Positions 9,274 through 16,556 of a stretch of DNA of 64,000 nucleotides are shown in pieces. Each line of letters begins with the position of its first letter. The stretch's first letter is position 1. Location of the stretch: positions 62,001 through 126,000 of the forward strand of contig NZ_SSMY01000012.1 in the NCBI RefSeq assembly GCF_004799495.1. The letters are read 5' to 3'. The notes under the pieces are model-generated. The model saw only the letters and a list, made by a program, of their open reading frames with translations, was not told the origin of the DNA and ran no database searches. The stretch comes from Sphingomonas sp. (lineage in GTDB: Bacteria > Pseudomonadota > Alphaproteobacteria > Sphingomonadales > Sphingomonadaceae). The translations under genes and the position numbers were made by a program.

Positions 9274-9591
9274 ATGACCGATACACAGCCGCTTCCGCGC
9301 CAGATCAAGATCGAGGAGTTCCTGCCGCTCGTCGACAAGACGTTCGAGGTGCATTGCGATCCCCGGAATGTGCATCTCACGCTGATCAAGGCGATCCCCG
9401 GCCGTCAGCGCGCGTTCGACGACCGACCACCGTTCACGCTGATCTTCCATTCGACGCCCGACATCCTGCTGGTCGACGGGCTGTATGTCATGAAAAGCGC
9501 CGGGTTCGGCCCCGACAGCATCTTCATCGCGCCCACCGTCGCCGCGCCGGGCGCGGCGCCGGGATATTATTACCAGGCGGTCTTCAACTGA
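9274..9591 (+). CDS. DUF6916-family small protein
   Basis: 105 residues. The C-terminal pattern, a hydrophobic strand followed by IFIAPTVAAPG and then YYYQAVFN at the very end, matches the family now called DUF6916, whose members typically end in YEAVFN and are encoded next to tail-collar proteins. No signal peptide or membrane helix. ATG 9274 gives MTDTQPLPR; further-upstream in-frame ATGs lack family resemblance. Divergent from the GNAT gene (68-base gap) and convergent with collar gene B. Function unknown; the repeated association with collar proteins suggests an accessory or partner role. Confidence 0.75.
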   Translation: MTDTQPLPRQIKIEEFLPLVDKTFEVHCDPRNVHLTLIKAIPGRQRAFDDRPPFTLIFHSTPDILLVDGLYVMKSAGFGPDSIFIAPTVAAPGAAPGYYYQAVFN

Positions 9592-9613
9592 CCGGCCGCC
9601 CGCAGGCGGCCGG
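9592..9613. terminator. Bidirectional hairpin between DUF6916 and collar gene B
   Basis: CCGGCCGCC, loop CGCA, GGCGGCCGG: a perfect 9-bp stem beginning at the base after the DUF6916 stop codon and 14 bases from the opposing stop. No T-tract follows. Confidence 0.55.
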
Positions 9614-9627
9614 ACCAGCGCAGCGGG

Positions 9628-10182
9628 TCAGTTACGCGACGGGAAAATTCCCTCCAGCGCGATACACGGCTCGAGCACCAGATAGGGATTGAGCAGCGAG
9701 AACGGCTGGCTGCCGCCGGCCGTCCCGACGGTCAATCCACCCAGCGCGACCTGCGTGCCGCCGGTGCCGCTGGGCACGTAGATTTCCGGCACCGCGGTCC
9801 CGCCGGCATCGACACTTTTCGCGAGTTGCGACCCGGCCGCGGCGACTTGCGACGTCGCCTTCGTCGTCGTGGCGTTCAGCGTCGCGGCATGCGTGTGAAT
9901 CGGCATGTTGGTCGTCAACAGCGTGGTGGTCTCGGTACCGCCTATCTGCCCGAGCGTGTAGGGGCTAAGCCCCGGACCCTGGCCCTGACCGATCGGCGCG
10001 CGGCCGCGCAGGTCGGGCAGCGCAAACGTCGTCTGGCCGTTGCCGCCATAGGTCGTGCCGAGCAGCGAGAACAACGCCGTGTTCTGCGCGATCGACAGGA
10101 TCTGGCCGGAGCAGGTGGCCCAGCCTCGCGGCGCGAAATTGTACGGAAAAATGCGAATTTCGCCGAGAAAAGGCTCTGACAT
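9628..10182 (-). CDS. Phage tail collar / microcystin-dependent-protein-like protein B
   Basis: 184 residues, same length as protein A at 6699-7253. N-terminus MSEPFLGEIRIFPYNFAPRGW is the textbook start of this family, followed by CSGQILSIAQNTALFSLLGT, TFALPDLRGRAPIGQG and a terminal FPSRN. It is the last gene of a run on the minus strand (LysR, GNAT, sulfotransferase, collar B), 60 bases after the sulfotransferase stop, so co-transcription is likely. Compared with paralogue A the central Ala/Thr-rich segment is about 87% identical while the flanks are more diverged. Location and function of such chromosomal collar proteins are not established. Confidence 0.86.
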   Translation of the reverse strand: MSEPFLGEIRIFPYNFAPRGWATCSGQILSIAQNTALFSLLGTTYGGNGQTTFALPDLRGRAPIGQGQGPGLSPYTLGQIGGTETTTLLTTNMPIHTHAATLNATTTKATSQVAAAGSQLAKSVDAGGTAVPEIYVPSGTGGTQVALGGLTVGTAGGSQPFSLLNPYLVLEPCIALEGIFPSRN

Positions 10183-10242
10183 CTCTACCCCCTATATCTG
10201 CCAGCCGGTTCTACCGAGCCGCCGCCGACGATGCCACGAAAC

Positions 10243-11481
10243 TCAACGGGCCGCAGAGTCGCGATCGTTCACATCGGATATACCATCACGGCCAAGCTTG
10301 TCGAGCGTCGCCAGAAGGGCGTTCAGGTTTCTGGCGGCGGCCAGGATCTCGCCCGATGCCAGCGAACGCTTGTCTTGCGCGTCGGGCACGAACGGCGCCG
10401 AAGGACGCTTGGCGTCGGCGCCGGCTGCCGCGGCCATCTTCTCCAATTCGGATGCGTCTGGGCGAAACCCGAAATGCGCAGGGACATCGCCAGTCATCGC
10501 CGATCGAAGGTCGCGATAGTCGACCGCGAGCCCGCCGCCGAGCCCCCAATGGTCGATCACCGCGCCGCACATCAAGGCAAGAACGCGCGCCGCATGGCCG
10601 GCCGGGGAGGTTGCGGCGGAAAGGTCGCCGTCCGCTACCCCCGGTGGCGGCGAGCCCGGCGTCATGTAAACGCCCGGCTGCGTCACTTGCGACATCAGGA
10701 CCTCGACCGGGTCCCGGTACAGGAACAGCCACGGCACATCGGGAAACGCCGCGCGAAACAAGGGCAGCGCCAGCGTGTGCCAGGCATGGAGCTTGACGAA
10801 GAAACGCCGCTGCCCGGCGCCGCTCCGACGTCCCAGCGCGGCGACGATCGCGCGCAGCGCAGCGATCCGGTCCTCGCGCGGGGCGCCCGATACCGTCGCC
10901 CAGTGCACGACCGCGTCGAGCGGCTCGGGCTCCGATGCGACGAGATGCCCCGGCACCGCCATCAGCATCCGCGCCGCGAGCGTCGATCCGCACCGCGACA
11001 TGTGAAAGACGAACCCGCTCGGCGGCGTCACGGCATGATGCGCCGCGTCGGCGACCAGCGCCTCCAGCGACGTACGCGTGCGAAACATGCGGTTGAACGG
11101 CAACTCGGTCGCGTAGCGCACGCTCTCTTCGAAGAACGATCCGGAATACGTGGCGTCGCCGAACCACGCCCAATCGAATGCCGGGGCGGCACCGCCGGGA
11201 GCCGAGCGCACGGGCACCCATCCCTCACCTGGCCAGCGGTCGAGCGTCACCGGGGCCGGCGCGAACCGTCCAAGCCCGAGCATGTCGGGCTGCACAAGCG
11301 CCGCGAGATCGGCTTCGTCCAGCGCAATGCCATAGTCCCGGGCAATCTGCATCGCGAGCGGGACATAATCGTTCGTCGCGACGGGCACCGCCAACCGCGC
11401 CAGCGCCGCCGGGTCGGCCAGCACGCGCGCCATGAAGGCGTGGATCGGATCGTTCAGCTTTTGGGGCGGCGGGCTTTCCAC
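10243..11481 (-). CDS. Nif11-like domain fused to a sulfotransferase
   Basis: 412 residues from GTG 11481. Residues about 14-62 (FMARVLADPAALARLA, then LAMQIARDYGIALDEADL) match the Nif11 pattern of a short helix, DPxL, and a second helix containing AxxxG. A linker with DWAWFGDATYSGSFFEES follows, then a PAPS-binding sulfotransferase domain with the 5'-phosphate loop SRCGSTL (162-168) and a 3'-phosphate motif YRDPVEVLMSQ. GTG 11481 is preferred because GGAGG lies four bases upstream; ATG 11433 has no ribosome site and would cut into the Nif11-like helix. The start overlaps the upstream GNAT gene by 28 bases, indicating coupling. The sulfated acceptor is unknown; the adjacent collar protein is an inferred candidate. 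Confidence 0.78.
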   Translation of the reverse strand: MESPPPQKLNDPIHAFMARVLADPAALARLAVPVATNDYVPLAMQIARDYGIALDEADLAALVQPDMLGLGRFAPAPVTLDRWPGEGWVPVRSAPGGAAPAFDWAWFGDATYSGSFFEESVRYATELPFNRMFRTRTSLEALVADAAHHAVTPPSGFVFHMSRCGSTLAARMLMAVPGHLVASEPEPLDAVVHWATVSGAPREDRIAALRAIVAALGRRSGAGQRRFFVKLHAWHTLALPLFRAAFPDVPWLFLYRDPVEVLMSQVTQPGVYMTPGSPPPGVADGDLSAATSPAGHAARVLALMCGAVIDHWGLGGGLAVDYRDLRSAMTGDVPAHFGFRPDASELEKMAAAAGADAKRPSAPFVPDAQDKRSLASGEILAAARNLNALLATLDKLGRDGISDVNDRDSAAR

Positions 11482-11996
11482 TCGTCCTCCAGCAGCCCGA
11501 AGATCAGGCTGTCGCGCACGCCGATATGCGTGTCCCATTCGGCGCGCAGCCGCGCCTCCAGCGTGAAGCCGAGCCGAGTCACGACGGCGATCGACGGCGC
11601 ATTGTCGGGATCGGTGTCGGCGAACACACGGCGCTGGCCTTCGGCGAACAGCAGCTCGATCATCGCCGCGACCGCTTCGGTGGCATAGCCATGGCCCCAA
11701 TGGTCGCGGCGCAGCATATAACCGATCTCGGTTACCTTGCCTTGGCGCTTCTCGTAACTCGCGACATTGCCGATCGCGGTGTCGTCGCCCTTCAGCGTTA
11801 TCGCCCAGCCGCGCCAGGCCGTGTCGGCGACTCGCTTCGCCATCTGTTCGCGCGTCTCCTCGATCGACGTCGTCGCAGGGTGCGAGCCATAGATATTGGC
11901 CTCGGCATCCGAATACATCGGGTGAAGCGCGTCGGCGTCGTCGGCGCGAAGCTGACGCAGCACCAGCCGCTCGGTCTCCATCACCGGGAGCGTCAC
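11454..11996 (-). CDS. RimJ/RimL-type GNAT N-acetyltransferase
   Basis: 180 residues. METERLVLRQLRADDADAL at the N-terminus and IGYMLRRDHWGHGYATEAV plus VVTRLGF further on are the hallmarks of the RimJ/RimL branch, which acetylates protein N-termini or small amines. I chose GTG 11996 because it forms a GTGA overlap with the stop of the upstream LysR gene; ATG 11981 has no ribosome site. The 3' end overlaps the sulfotransferase start. The three genes therefore look translationally coupled. Substrate unknown. Confidence 0.82.
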   Translation of the reverse strand: MTLPVMETERLVLRQLRADDADALHPMYSDAEANIYGSHPATTSIEETREQMAKRVADTAWRGWAITLKGDDTAIGNVASYEKRQGKVTEIGYMLRRDHWGHGYATEAVAAMIELLFAEGQRRVFADTDPDNAPSIAVVTRLGFTLEARLRAEWDTHIGVRDSLIFGLLEDEWKARRPKS

Positions 11997-12784
11997 GCCC
12001 CCAACGCCTCGACCAGCGCCTTGACCTTCTTCTGCCGCCATTGCGGGAGCGGAGCGACGAGCCAATAGCCAAGCCGATAGGGCTTGGCCTCGCCGACCGC
12101 GGCGACAGTGCCGGCGGCGAGCGCACGGCGCGCGAGCAGTTCGGGGACGGTCGCGCGGCCCAGCCCCTCGGCCGCGGCGTCGATCGCGAGCCCGGCATCG
12201 GCGACGCGCACCAGCGACACCGCATCGTCGTTGAGGCAGCCGGGCCACGAAATCCGCGTGTCGGCACCGCCGCCGGGGCGCTCGACCGTCACCATCCCGT
12301 CGGATTCGAGCGCCTCGCCCTCATGCTCGCCCGGCCCCTCGCCCCAGCGCACCGCAAGGTCGAGGTTGGCCTGGGTGAAGTCGAGGTCCTCGTCGGCCGC
12401 GATTAGTACGAAGCGAAGCTCGCCGTCGACGCGCGCGATCTCGGCGAGCCGCGGCATCAGCCAGCAATGGAGCACGTCGCGCGGCGCGGCGATGGTCAGC
12501 GACTTGGACGATTGTCCGGCCTGCATCGCGCGCACGGCTTCCTCGAACTGAAGGAAACCGTGGCGCAGCGCGGCGAGCCCCGCCTCGCCTTCGGGCGTTA
12601 ATTCCAGGCCCTTGGTCGTGCGGCGGAACAGCACCACACCCAGCGTATCCTCGAGCGCGCGAATCTGCTGGCCCACGGCGGCGGGTGTCACCGCGAGTTC
12701 GTCGGCGGCGCGAGTAAACGACAAATGCCGCGCGGCCGCGTCGAGCACGCGCAGGCCGTTGAGGGGCAGATGCGTGCGCTTCAC
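11993..12784 (-). CDS. LysR-family transcriptional regulator (GcvA-like)
   Basis: 263 residues. The N-terminal winged helix (LNGLRVLDAAARHLSFTRAA, then TPAAVGQQIRALE and LFRRTTKGLELTPEG) is the GcvA subtype of LysR; the remainder is a short effector-binding domain. The start codon is GTG at 12784. Its Shine-Dalgarno-like GGGGAG lies five bases upstream and is the outer arm of the intergenic repeat at 12792-12885. It heads an overlapping run with a GNAT gene and a Nif11/sulfotransferase, which is unusual because LysR regulators are more often divergent from their targets. Effector unknown. Confidence 0.88.
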   Translation of the reverse strand: MKRTHLPLNGLRVLDAAARHLSFTRAADELAVTPAAVGQQIRALEDTLGVVLFRRTTKGLELTPEGEAGLAALRHGFLQFEEAVRAMQAGQSSKSLTIAAPRDVLHCWLMPRLAEIARVDGELRFVLIAADEDLDFTQANLDLAVRWGEGPGEHEGEALESDGMVTVERPGGGADTRISWPGCLNDDAVSLVRVADAGLAIDAAAEGLGRATVPELLARRALAAGTVAAVGEAKPYRLGYWLVAPLPQWRQKKVKALVEALGA

Positions 12785-12791
12785 TTCTGCT

Positions 12792-12885
12792 CCCCTCCCG
12801 CTTGCGGGAGGGGCAGGGGGAGGGCCTGTCCATCGCTCATTTAAATCACATGCCCTCCCCTAACCCCTCCCGCAAGCGGGAGGGG
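12792..12885. repeat. Paired-hairpin intergenic repeat (REPIN-like), copy 1
   Basis: Two 22-base palindromic arms (CCCCTCCCGCTTGCGGGAGG... at 12792-12813 and CCCCTCCCGCAAGCGGGAGG... at 12864-12885) are joined by about 50 bases in which GGGGAGGGC (12817-12825) can pair with GCCCTCCCC (12852-12860), so the unit can fold as one long hairpin. It separates metZ-apaG from the LysR run. Copies 4 and 6 are related. Confidence 0.85.
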
Positions 12886-12887
12886 AA

Positions 12888-13298
12888 TTAGACCCCCACC
12901 GCCGGCGCGAGCAACGCAAACTTCGGAATATCGACATCGAACGCCGACCCGTCCTCGGCGATCATGTGATAGCTGCCCTGCATCTGCCCGGTCGGCGTCG
13001 CGAGCGGGCAGCCCGAGACGTAATCGAACGACCCGCCCGGCGCGATCACCGGCTGCTCGCCGACCACGCCCTCGCCCTCGACCGAATGCCGCGCGCCGCG
13101 CCCGTCGGTGATGACCCAGTGGCGCGTGAGCAGCTGTACCGTCGCCGGCCCCTCGTTCTCGATCCGCACGTGATACGCCCAGAACCAGCGCCCGCGCTGC
13201 GGCTCGGACTGTTCGGGCAGGAAGCTGACCGACACGCGCACCACGACGCCGCGCGTTTCCGCGACGTTGGGGAACAGCGCTTTCATCGCGTCGCTCAC
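12888..13298 (-). CDS. apaG: ApaG protein
   Basis: 136 residues, a single immunoglobulin-like domain annotated as Co2+/Mg2+ efflux-associated ApaG; the biochemical role is not settled. Typical stretches: YHVRIENEG, VQLLTRHWVITD, GEGVVGEQPVIAPG and the end GSYHMIAEDGSAFDVDIPKF. Start GTG 13298 overlaps the metZ stop in a GTGA junction and has AGGAAGG seven bases upstream; ATG 13286 is a weaker alternative. metZ-apaG coupling is seen in related bacteria to my knowledge. Confidence 0.93.
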   Translation of the reverse strand: MSDAMKALFPNVAETRGVVVRVSVSFLPEQSEPQRGRWFWAYHVRIENEGPATVQLLTRHWVITDGRGARHSVEGEGVVGEQPVIAPGGSFDYVSGCPLATPTGQMQGSYHMIAEDGSAFDVDIPKFALLAPAVGV

Positions 13299-14503
13299 AG
13301 CCCGACCTTCCTGAGCGCCTGGTCGAGATCGTCGATCAGGTCGAGCGGGTCTTCGAGGCCGACGTTGAGGCGGAGCATGTTCTCGGTCACGCCCATGCCG
13401 AGCCGCACCTCTTCGCTGACCCCAGCGTGCGTGGTCGAGCTGGGATGCGTCATCAGCGAGCGCGAATCGCCGATATTGTTCGAGATGTCGATCAACTCGA
13501 GCGCGTCGAGCAGGCCGTGCGCTTGGCGACGCCCGCCATCGACCTCGAACGCGAAGATCGGTCCCGCGGCGTCCATCTGGGACATGGCGAGGTTGTGCTG
13601 CGGATGGCTCGGCAGCCCCGGATGAAGCACGCGCGGCACGCGGCCTTCGAGGAACCGGCCAACCTGAAGCGCGCTCTCGCTCTGCCGCCGCGCGCGGAGG
13701 TCGAGCGTCTCGAGTCCTTTCAGCACCACCCAGGCGTTGAACGGCGACAGCGTCGGCCCGGTGTTGCGGGTGAACGACAGCAGCGTGTTCTCGACGAAGT
13801 CCTCGGTCCCGCACACCGCGCCCGCGAGCACGCGGCCCTGCCCGTCCATCAGCTTGGTCGCCGAATAGGCCACGACGTCGGCGCCGAACTCGAGCGGGCG
13901 CTGGAGCACGGGCGTCGCGAAGGCATTGTCGACCACCGACACGATCCCGCGCTCGCGCGCGATGCCGCATACCGCCTTCAGGTCGACGATATCCATCGTC
14001 GGATTGGCCGGGGTCTCGAAGAAATAGACCTTGGTCTCTGGCCGGGTCGCGTCGGCGAACGCTTGCGGATCGCGCGCGTCGATCACGGTCGTCGTGATCC
14101 CGAACTTGGGCAGCAGCGTGTCGACCAGCCAGCGGCACGACCCGAACGCCGCGCGCCCCGCGACGACATGGTCGCCGGTCTGAAGCTGGCACAAGAGCGC
14201 CGCGGTCATCGCCGCCATGCCCGACGCCATCGTCCGGCACGCCTCGGCGCCCTCCATCAGCGCGATGCGCTGCTCGAGCATCTGCACGGTCGGGTTCTGC
14301 AACCGCGAATAGGTCATGCCCGCCTGCTCGCCGCGGAAGCGCGCGGCGGCGTCCTCCGCGCAATCATAGGCATAGCCCGAGGTCAGGAAGAGCGCTTCGG
14401 AGGTCTCGCCGAACTCCGACCGCGCAGTGCCGCCGCGCACCGCCTGCGTCGCGGGGCGCCAGTGTCGCGTGATCGCGCGGTCCTGTCCGGTGCGGCGTTT
14501 CAT
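13295..14503 (-). CDS. metZ: O-succinylhomoserine sulfhydrylase
   Basis: 402 residues, PLP-dependent Cys/Met-metabolism family. It makes homocysteine from O-succinylhomoserine and sulfide in direct-sulfhydrylation methionine synthesis. Visible: YSRLQNPTVQMLE near residue 65, the PLP-contacting VVDNAFATP, and the Schiff-base lysine in YSATKLMDGQGR (about residue 211). The GQGR context and FSFTRNTGPTLSPFNAW-like residues fit MetZ rather than MetB/MetC, though substrate specificity in this family is hard to read. First gene of the metZ-apaG unit; only 34 bases separate it from the J-domain gene upstream, and no SAM riboswitch is evident there. Confidence 0.9.
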   Translation of the reverse strand: MKRRTGQDRAITRHWRPATQAVRGGTARSEFGETSEALFLTSGYAYDCAEDAAARFRGEQAGMTYSRLQNPTVQMLEQRIALMEGAEACRTMASGMAAMTAALLCQLQTGDHVVAGRAAFGSCRWLVDTLLPKFGITTTVIDARDPQAFADATRPETKVYFFETPANPTMDIVDLKAVCGIARERGIVSVVDNAFATPVLQRPLEFGADVVAYSATKLMDGQGRVLAGAVCGTEDFVENTLLSFTRNTGPTLSPFNAWVVLKGLETLDLRARRQSESALQVGRFLEGRVPRVLHPGLPSHPQHNLAMSQMDAAGPIFAFEVDGGRRQAHGLLDALELIDISNNIGDSRSLMTHPSSTTHAGVSEEVRLGMGVTENMLRLNVGLEDPLDLIDDLDQALRKVGL

Positions 14504-14537
14504 CTCGCGCGGCTTTGCGGGGAGAGAGGGGGCGAGG

Positions 14538-15143
14538 TCAAGCGAAGGCGGGCGAGGATTTGAGCTGCTGATACGCCGCGATCACTTCCTGCAGCGCCCT
14601 TTCCATGCTGCGGTCGCCGCCATTGCGGTCCGGGTGGAACTTCCTGACCAGCTCCGAATAGCGCGTCCGCAACCCGCGCCGGTCGGCATCGTGGTCGAGA
14701 CCCAGCACCTTCAGCGAACGCCGGTCCTCGCCCGACAGCGGCTTGCCGTCCTTGCGCTCCATCGCCTTGCGCTCACGGAACCGCGCGCCGATCGCGTCGA
14801 GCGGATCGCTGAAATCGGCCCAGCGCGGCGGCACGTCGGCGCCCGAATGCGCGAAGGCGCGCGTCTCGCGCTCCCACCCGGCATAGGGGCGCTGCGCGTC
14901 GTGGATCTCGTCCGGGCTCATGCCCGTGAAGAAATTATACTTCGCATTGAACGCGCGGACATGGTCGAGGCACAGGTAGCGATAGCCGCCCGGCCCGTCG
15001 CCGCGGTTGCGCGGCCCGTCTTGCAACGGCGCGCGGAATTCGCCCGGCGCATCGCATCCCGGCTCGTCGCACGTCCGCCCGGTGCCCTCGACGCGACCGT
15101 GGAAACGGGCATTGGGCCGATCTTTGGGATCACGACGCGACAA
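14538..15143 (-). CDS. J-domain (DnaJ-like) protein
   Basis: 201 residues with a C-terminal J domain: LGLDHDADRRGLRTRYSELV followed by the HPD signature in KFHPDRNGGD and a last helix ALQEVIAAYQQL. The N-terminal 120 residues carry a four-cysteine/histidine region (CDEPGCDAPGEF, then CLDHVRAFN), followed by YNFFTGMSPDEI. No ATG lies in a suitable place; TTG 15143 with AGGA upstream gives LSRRDPKDRPNARFHGRVEG, the expected N-terminus of alphaproteobacterial relatives. Presumed DnaK co-chaperone of specialised, unknown function. Divergent from bolA with 39 bases between. Confidence 0.86.
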   Translation of the reverse strand: MSRRDPKDRPNARFHGRVEGTGRTCDEPGCDAPGEFRAPLQDGPRNRGDGPGGYRYLCLDHVRAFNAKYNFFTGMSPDEIHDAQRPYAGWERETRAFAHSGADVPPRWADFSDPLDAIGARFRERKAMERKDGKPLSGEDRRSLKVLGLDHDADRRGLRTRYSELVRKFHPDRNGGDRSMERALQEVIAAYQQLKSSPAFA

Positions 15144-15182
15144 GGATTCCTGGCTCCGGCAAAAGCGGCCTATATAGGCGGC

Positions 15183-15467
15183 ATGACCACCACTTCCACG
15201 CCCCTGGCCGACGAAATCGCCGCGCGGCTGACCGCGGCGCTCAGGCCAACCGCGCTCGACGTGATCAACGACAGCCACCACCATGCGGGCCATTCGGGCG
15301 ACGACGGGACCGGCGAATCGCACTGGACGGTCGTCGTGGAAAGCGCGGCGTTCGTCGGCCTGAACCGCGTCGCGCGGCAGCGGCTGGTCAACACCGCGCT
15401 CGCCGATCTGCTCGCGACGCGCATCCACGCGCTGGCGATGAAAACGCACGCACCGGGCGAAGCGTGA
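15183..15467 (+). CDS. bolA: BolA-family protein
   Basis: 94 residues. The BolA fold is recognisable from LRPTALDVINDSHHHAGHSG, where the His-rich loop is the [2Fe-2S]/glutaredoxin partner region, then SHWTVVVESAAFVGLNRVARQRLVNTAL. BolA proteins act with monothiol glutaredoxins in iron-sulfur trafficking and stress response. Placement opposite the J-domain gene is common in sphingomonads as far as I recall. The stop TGA abuts the opposing stop, forming TGATCA. Confidence 0.93.
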   Translation: MTTTSTPLADEIAARLTAALRPTALDVINDSHHHAGHSGDDGTGESHWTVVVESAAFVGLNRVARQRLVNTALADLLATRIHALAMKTHAPGEA

Positions 15468-16073
15468 TCAGCGCGCCGGCTGGAAGAACATCACGTAGAT
15501 CAGCCGCCCGTTTTCCAACCTGTCGCCGAACCCCGGCCCCGCGGTGTGCCACAGCCACGGGCGCAGCAGCACGAGCCGGTTGAACCGCATCGGCACAGTC
15601 GAGGTCAGCTCCCACTTGCCGTCGTCCATCGAGTCCTTCTCGACCAGCCCGTGCCGCATCTCGTCGAACGACGCATAGCCGAGCGCGGCCAGCTCCGCGC
15701 TCGACACCGGCGCGCGGTCGGTGCCGGTGGGCTTGTGGCGGAAGAAATCGGTGCCGCCGCGGCAATCCTCGGGCCGGCTGAGATAGAGGATGCCCGACCA
15801 GTAACCCGGGTCGATATGCACGCGACCCCGGCCCACGTCCGCTGCGAGCGTGATGCGGCATTTGCTGTGCGATTGCGGCGGATCGAGCGGAATCAGCCGC
15901 TCGCCGGTCAGCCGGCTGACTTCCTCGGTCAGCCCGTCGAGCTTGAGCCGCTCGAGCGAATTGCGGCCCGGAAACAGGCCCTGCTGATCGGGATAGGTGA
16001 GCCGCAACGCGGTGTCGCGAAACGCCCCGGGCTCTTCGAGGAAATCGTCGACGACCATCATCGATAGCGGCAT
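15468..16073 (-). CDS. DUF6445-family, 2OG-Fe(II) oxygenase-like protein
   Basis: 201 residues. The N-terminal DDFLEEPGAFRDTALRLTY, the central HIDPGYWSGILYLSRPEDC and the late LRPWLWHTAGPGFGD place it in DUF6445, related to prolyl-4-hydroxylase-like 2-oxoglutarate Fe(II) enzymes. H and D of HIDPG and the histidine of LWHTAG are plausible Fe ligands (HxD...H); GGTDFFRHK contributes the core strand. Substrate unknown. Start ATG 16073. Such genes often sit with tryptophan-halogenase/TonB loci, but that context is absent here. Confidence 0.72.
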   Translation of the reverse strand: MPLSMMVVDDFLEEPGAFRDTALRLTYPDQQGLFPGRNSLERLKLDGLTEEVSRLTGERLIPLDPPQSHSKCRITLAADVGRGRVHIDPGYWSGILYLSRPEDCRGGTDFFRHKPTGTDRAPVSSAELAALGYASFDEMRHGLVEKDSMDDGKWELTSTVPMRFNRLVLLRPWLWHTAGPGFGDRLENGRLIYVMFFQPAR

Positions 16074-16115
16074 GGCGCTTGGCCTAGCCGCCGCGCTCGG
16101 CCAAGACAATCGGCG

Positions 16116-16556
16116 ATGACTCGCACCCCCCGCCCCGCCGCGCGCATCCTGCTGGTCGACGACGCCGGACGCGTGCTGCTGTTCCGCTTCACGCCCGAGG
16201 ATGGCCGCCCGCCCTTCTGGTGCACCGCCGGCGGCGCGGTCGATCCGGGCGAGAGCTATGCCGACGCCGCGCGGCGCGAGCTGTACGAAGAAACCGGCAT
16301 CATCGCCGATCCGGGGCCGGAAGTCCTGCAACGCACGGTCGAGTTCCTGACGATCGAGGGCGTCGAGGTCACCGCTGACGAACGCTATTTCCTCGTCCGC
16401 ACCGGCGCGCGCGAGATCGACACCGCAGCGCATACCGAACTCGAACGACGCGTGATGCAGCAATGGCGCTGGTTCGCCCCCGCCGACCTCGCGGCCTTGC
16501 GCGAGCCCTATTTCCCCGAAGACCTGATTCCCATCCTCGCAAAGGTGCTGGCATGA
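16116..16556 (+). CDS. NUDIX hydrolase
   Basis: 146 residues with a complete Nudix box: GGAVDPGESYADAARRELYEETGI, conforming to Gx5Ex7REUXEExGU, at about residues 40-62 (quoted here only as its outer parts: GAVDPGE and RELYEETGI). Hydrolyses nucleoside-diphosphate-linked compounds; the specific substrate cannot be read. Its stop overlaps the start of the pirin gene in an ATGA junction, so the two are co-translated. Confidence 0.9.
   Translation: MTRTPRPAARILLVDDAGRVLLFRFTPEDGRPPFWCTAGGAVDPGESYADAARRELYEETGIIADPGPEVLQRTVEFLTIEGVEVTADERYFLVRTGAREIDTAAHTELERRVMQQWRWFAPADLAALREPYFPEDLIPILAKVLA

Noticed and set aside
6699..10182. Prophage or tailocin remnant, because of the two tail-collar proteins
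   Set aside because: No integrase, terminase, sheath, baseplate, lysis or other tail gene is present and the genes are interleaved with ordinary enzymes in opposing orientations.
12792..12885. CRISPR-like repeats at the palindromic elements
   Set aside because: Arms occur as single inverted pairs with no regular spacers, and there are no cas genes.
14504..14537. SAM-II riboswitch upstream of metZ, common in alphaproteobacteria
   Set aside because: Only 34 bases separate metZ from the upstream gene and no pseudoknot-type pairing is visible.
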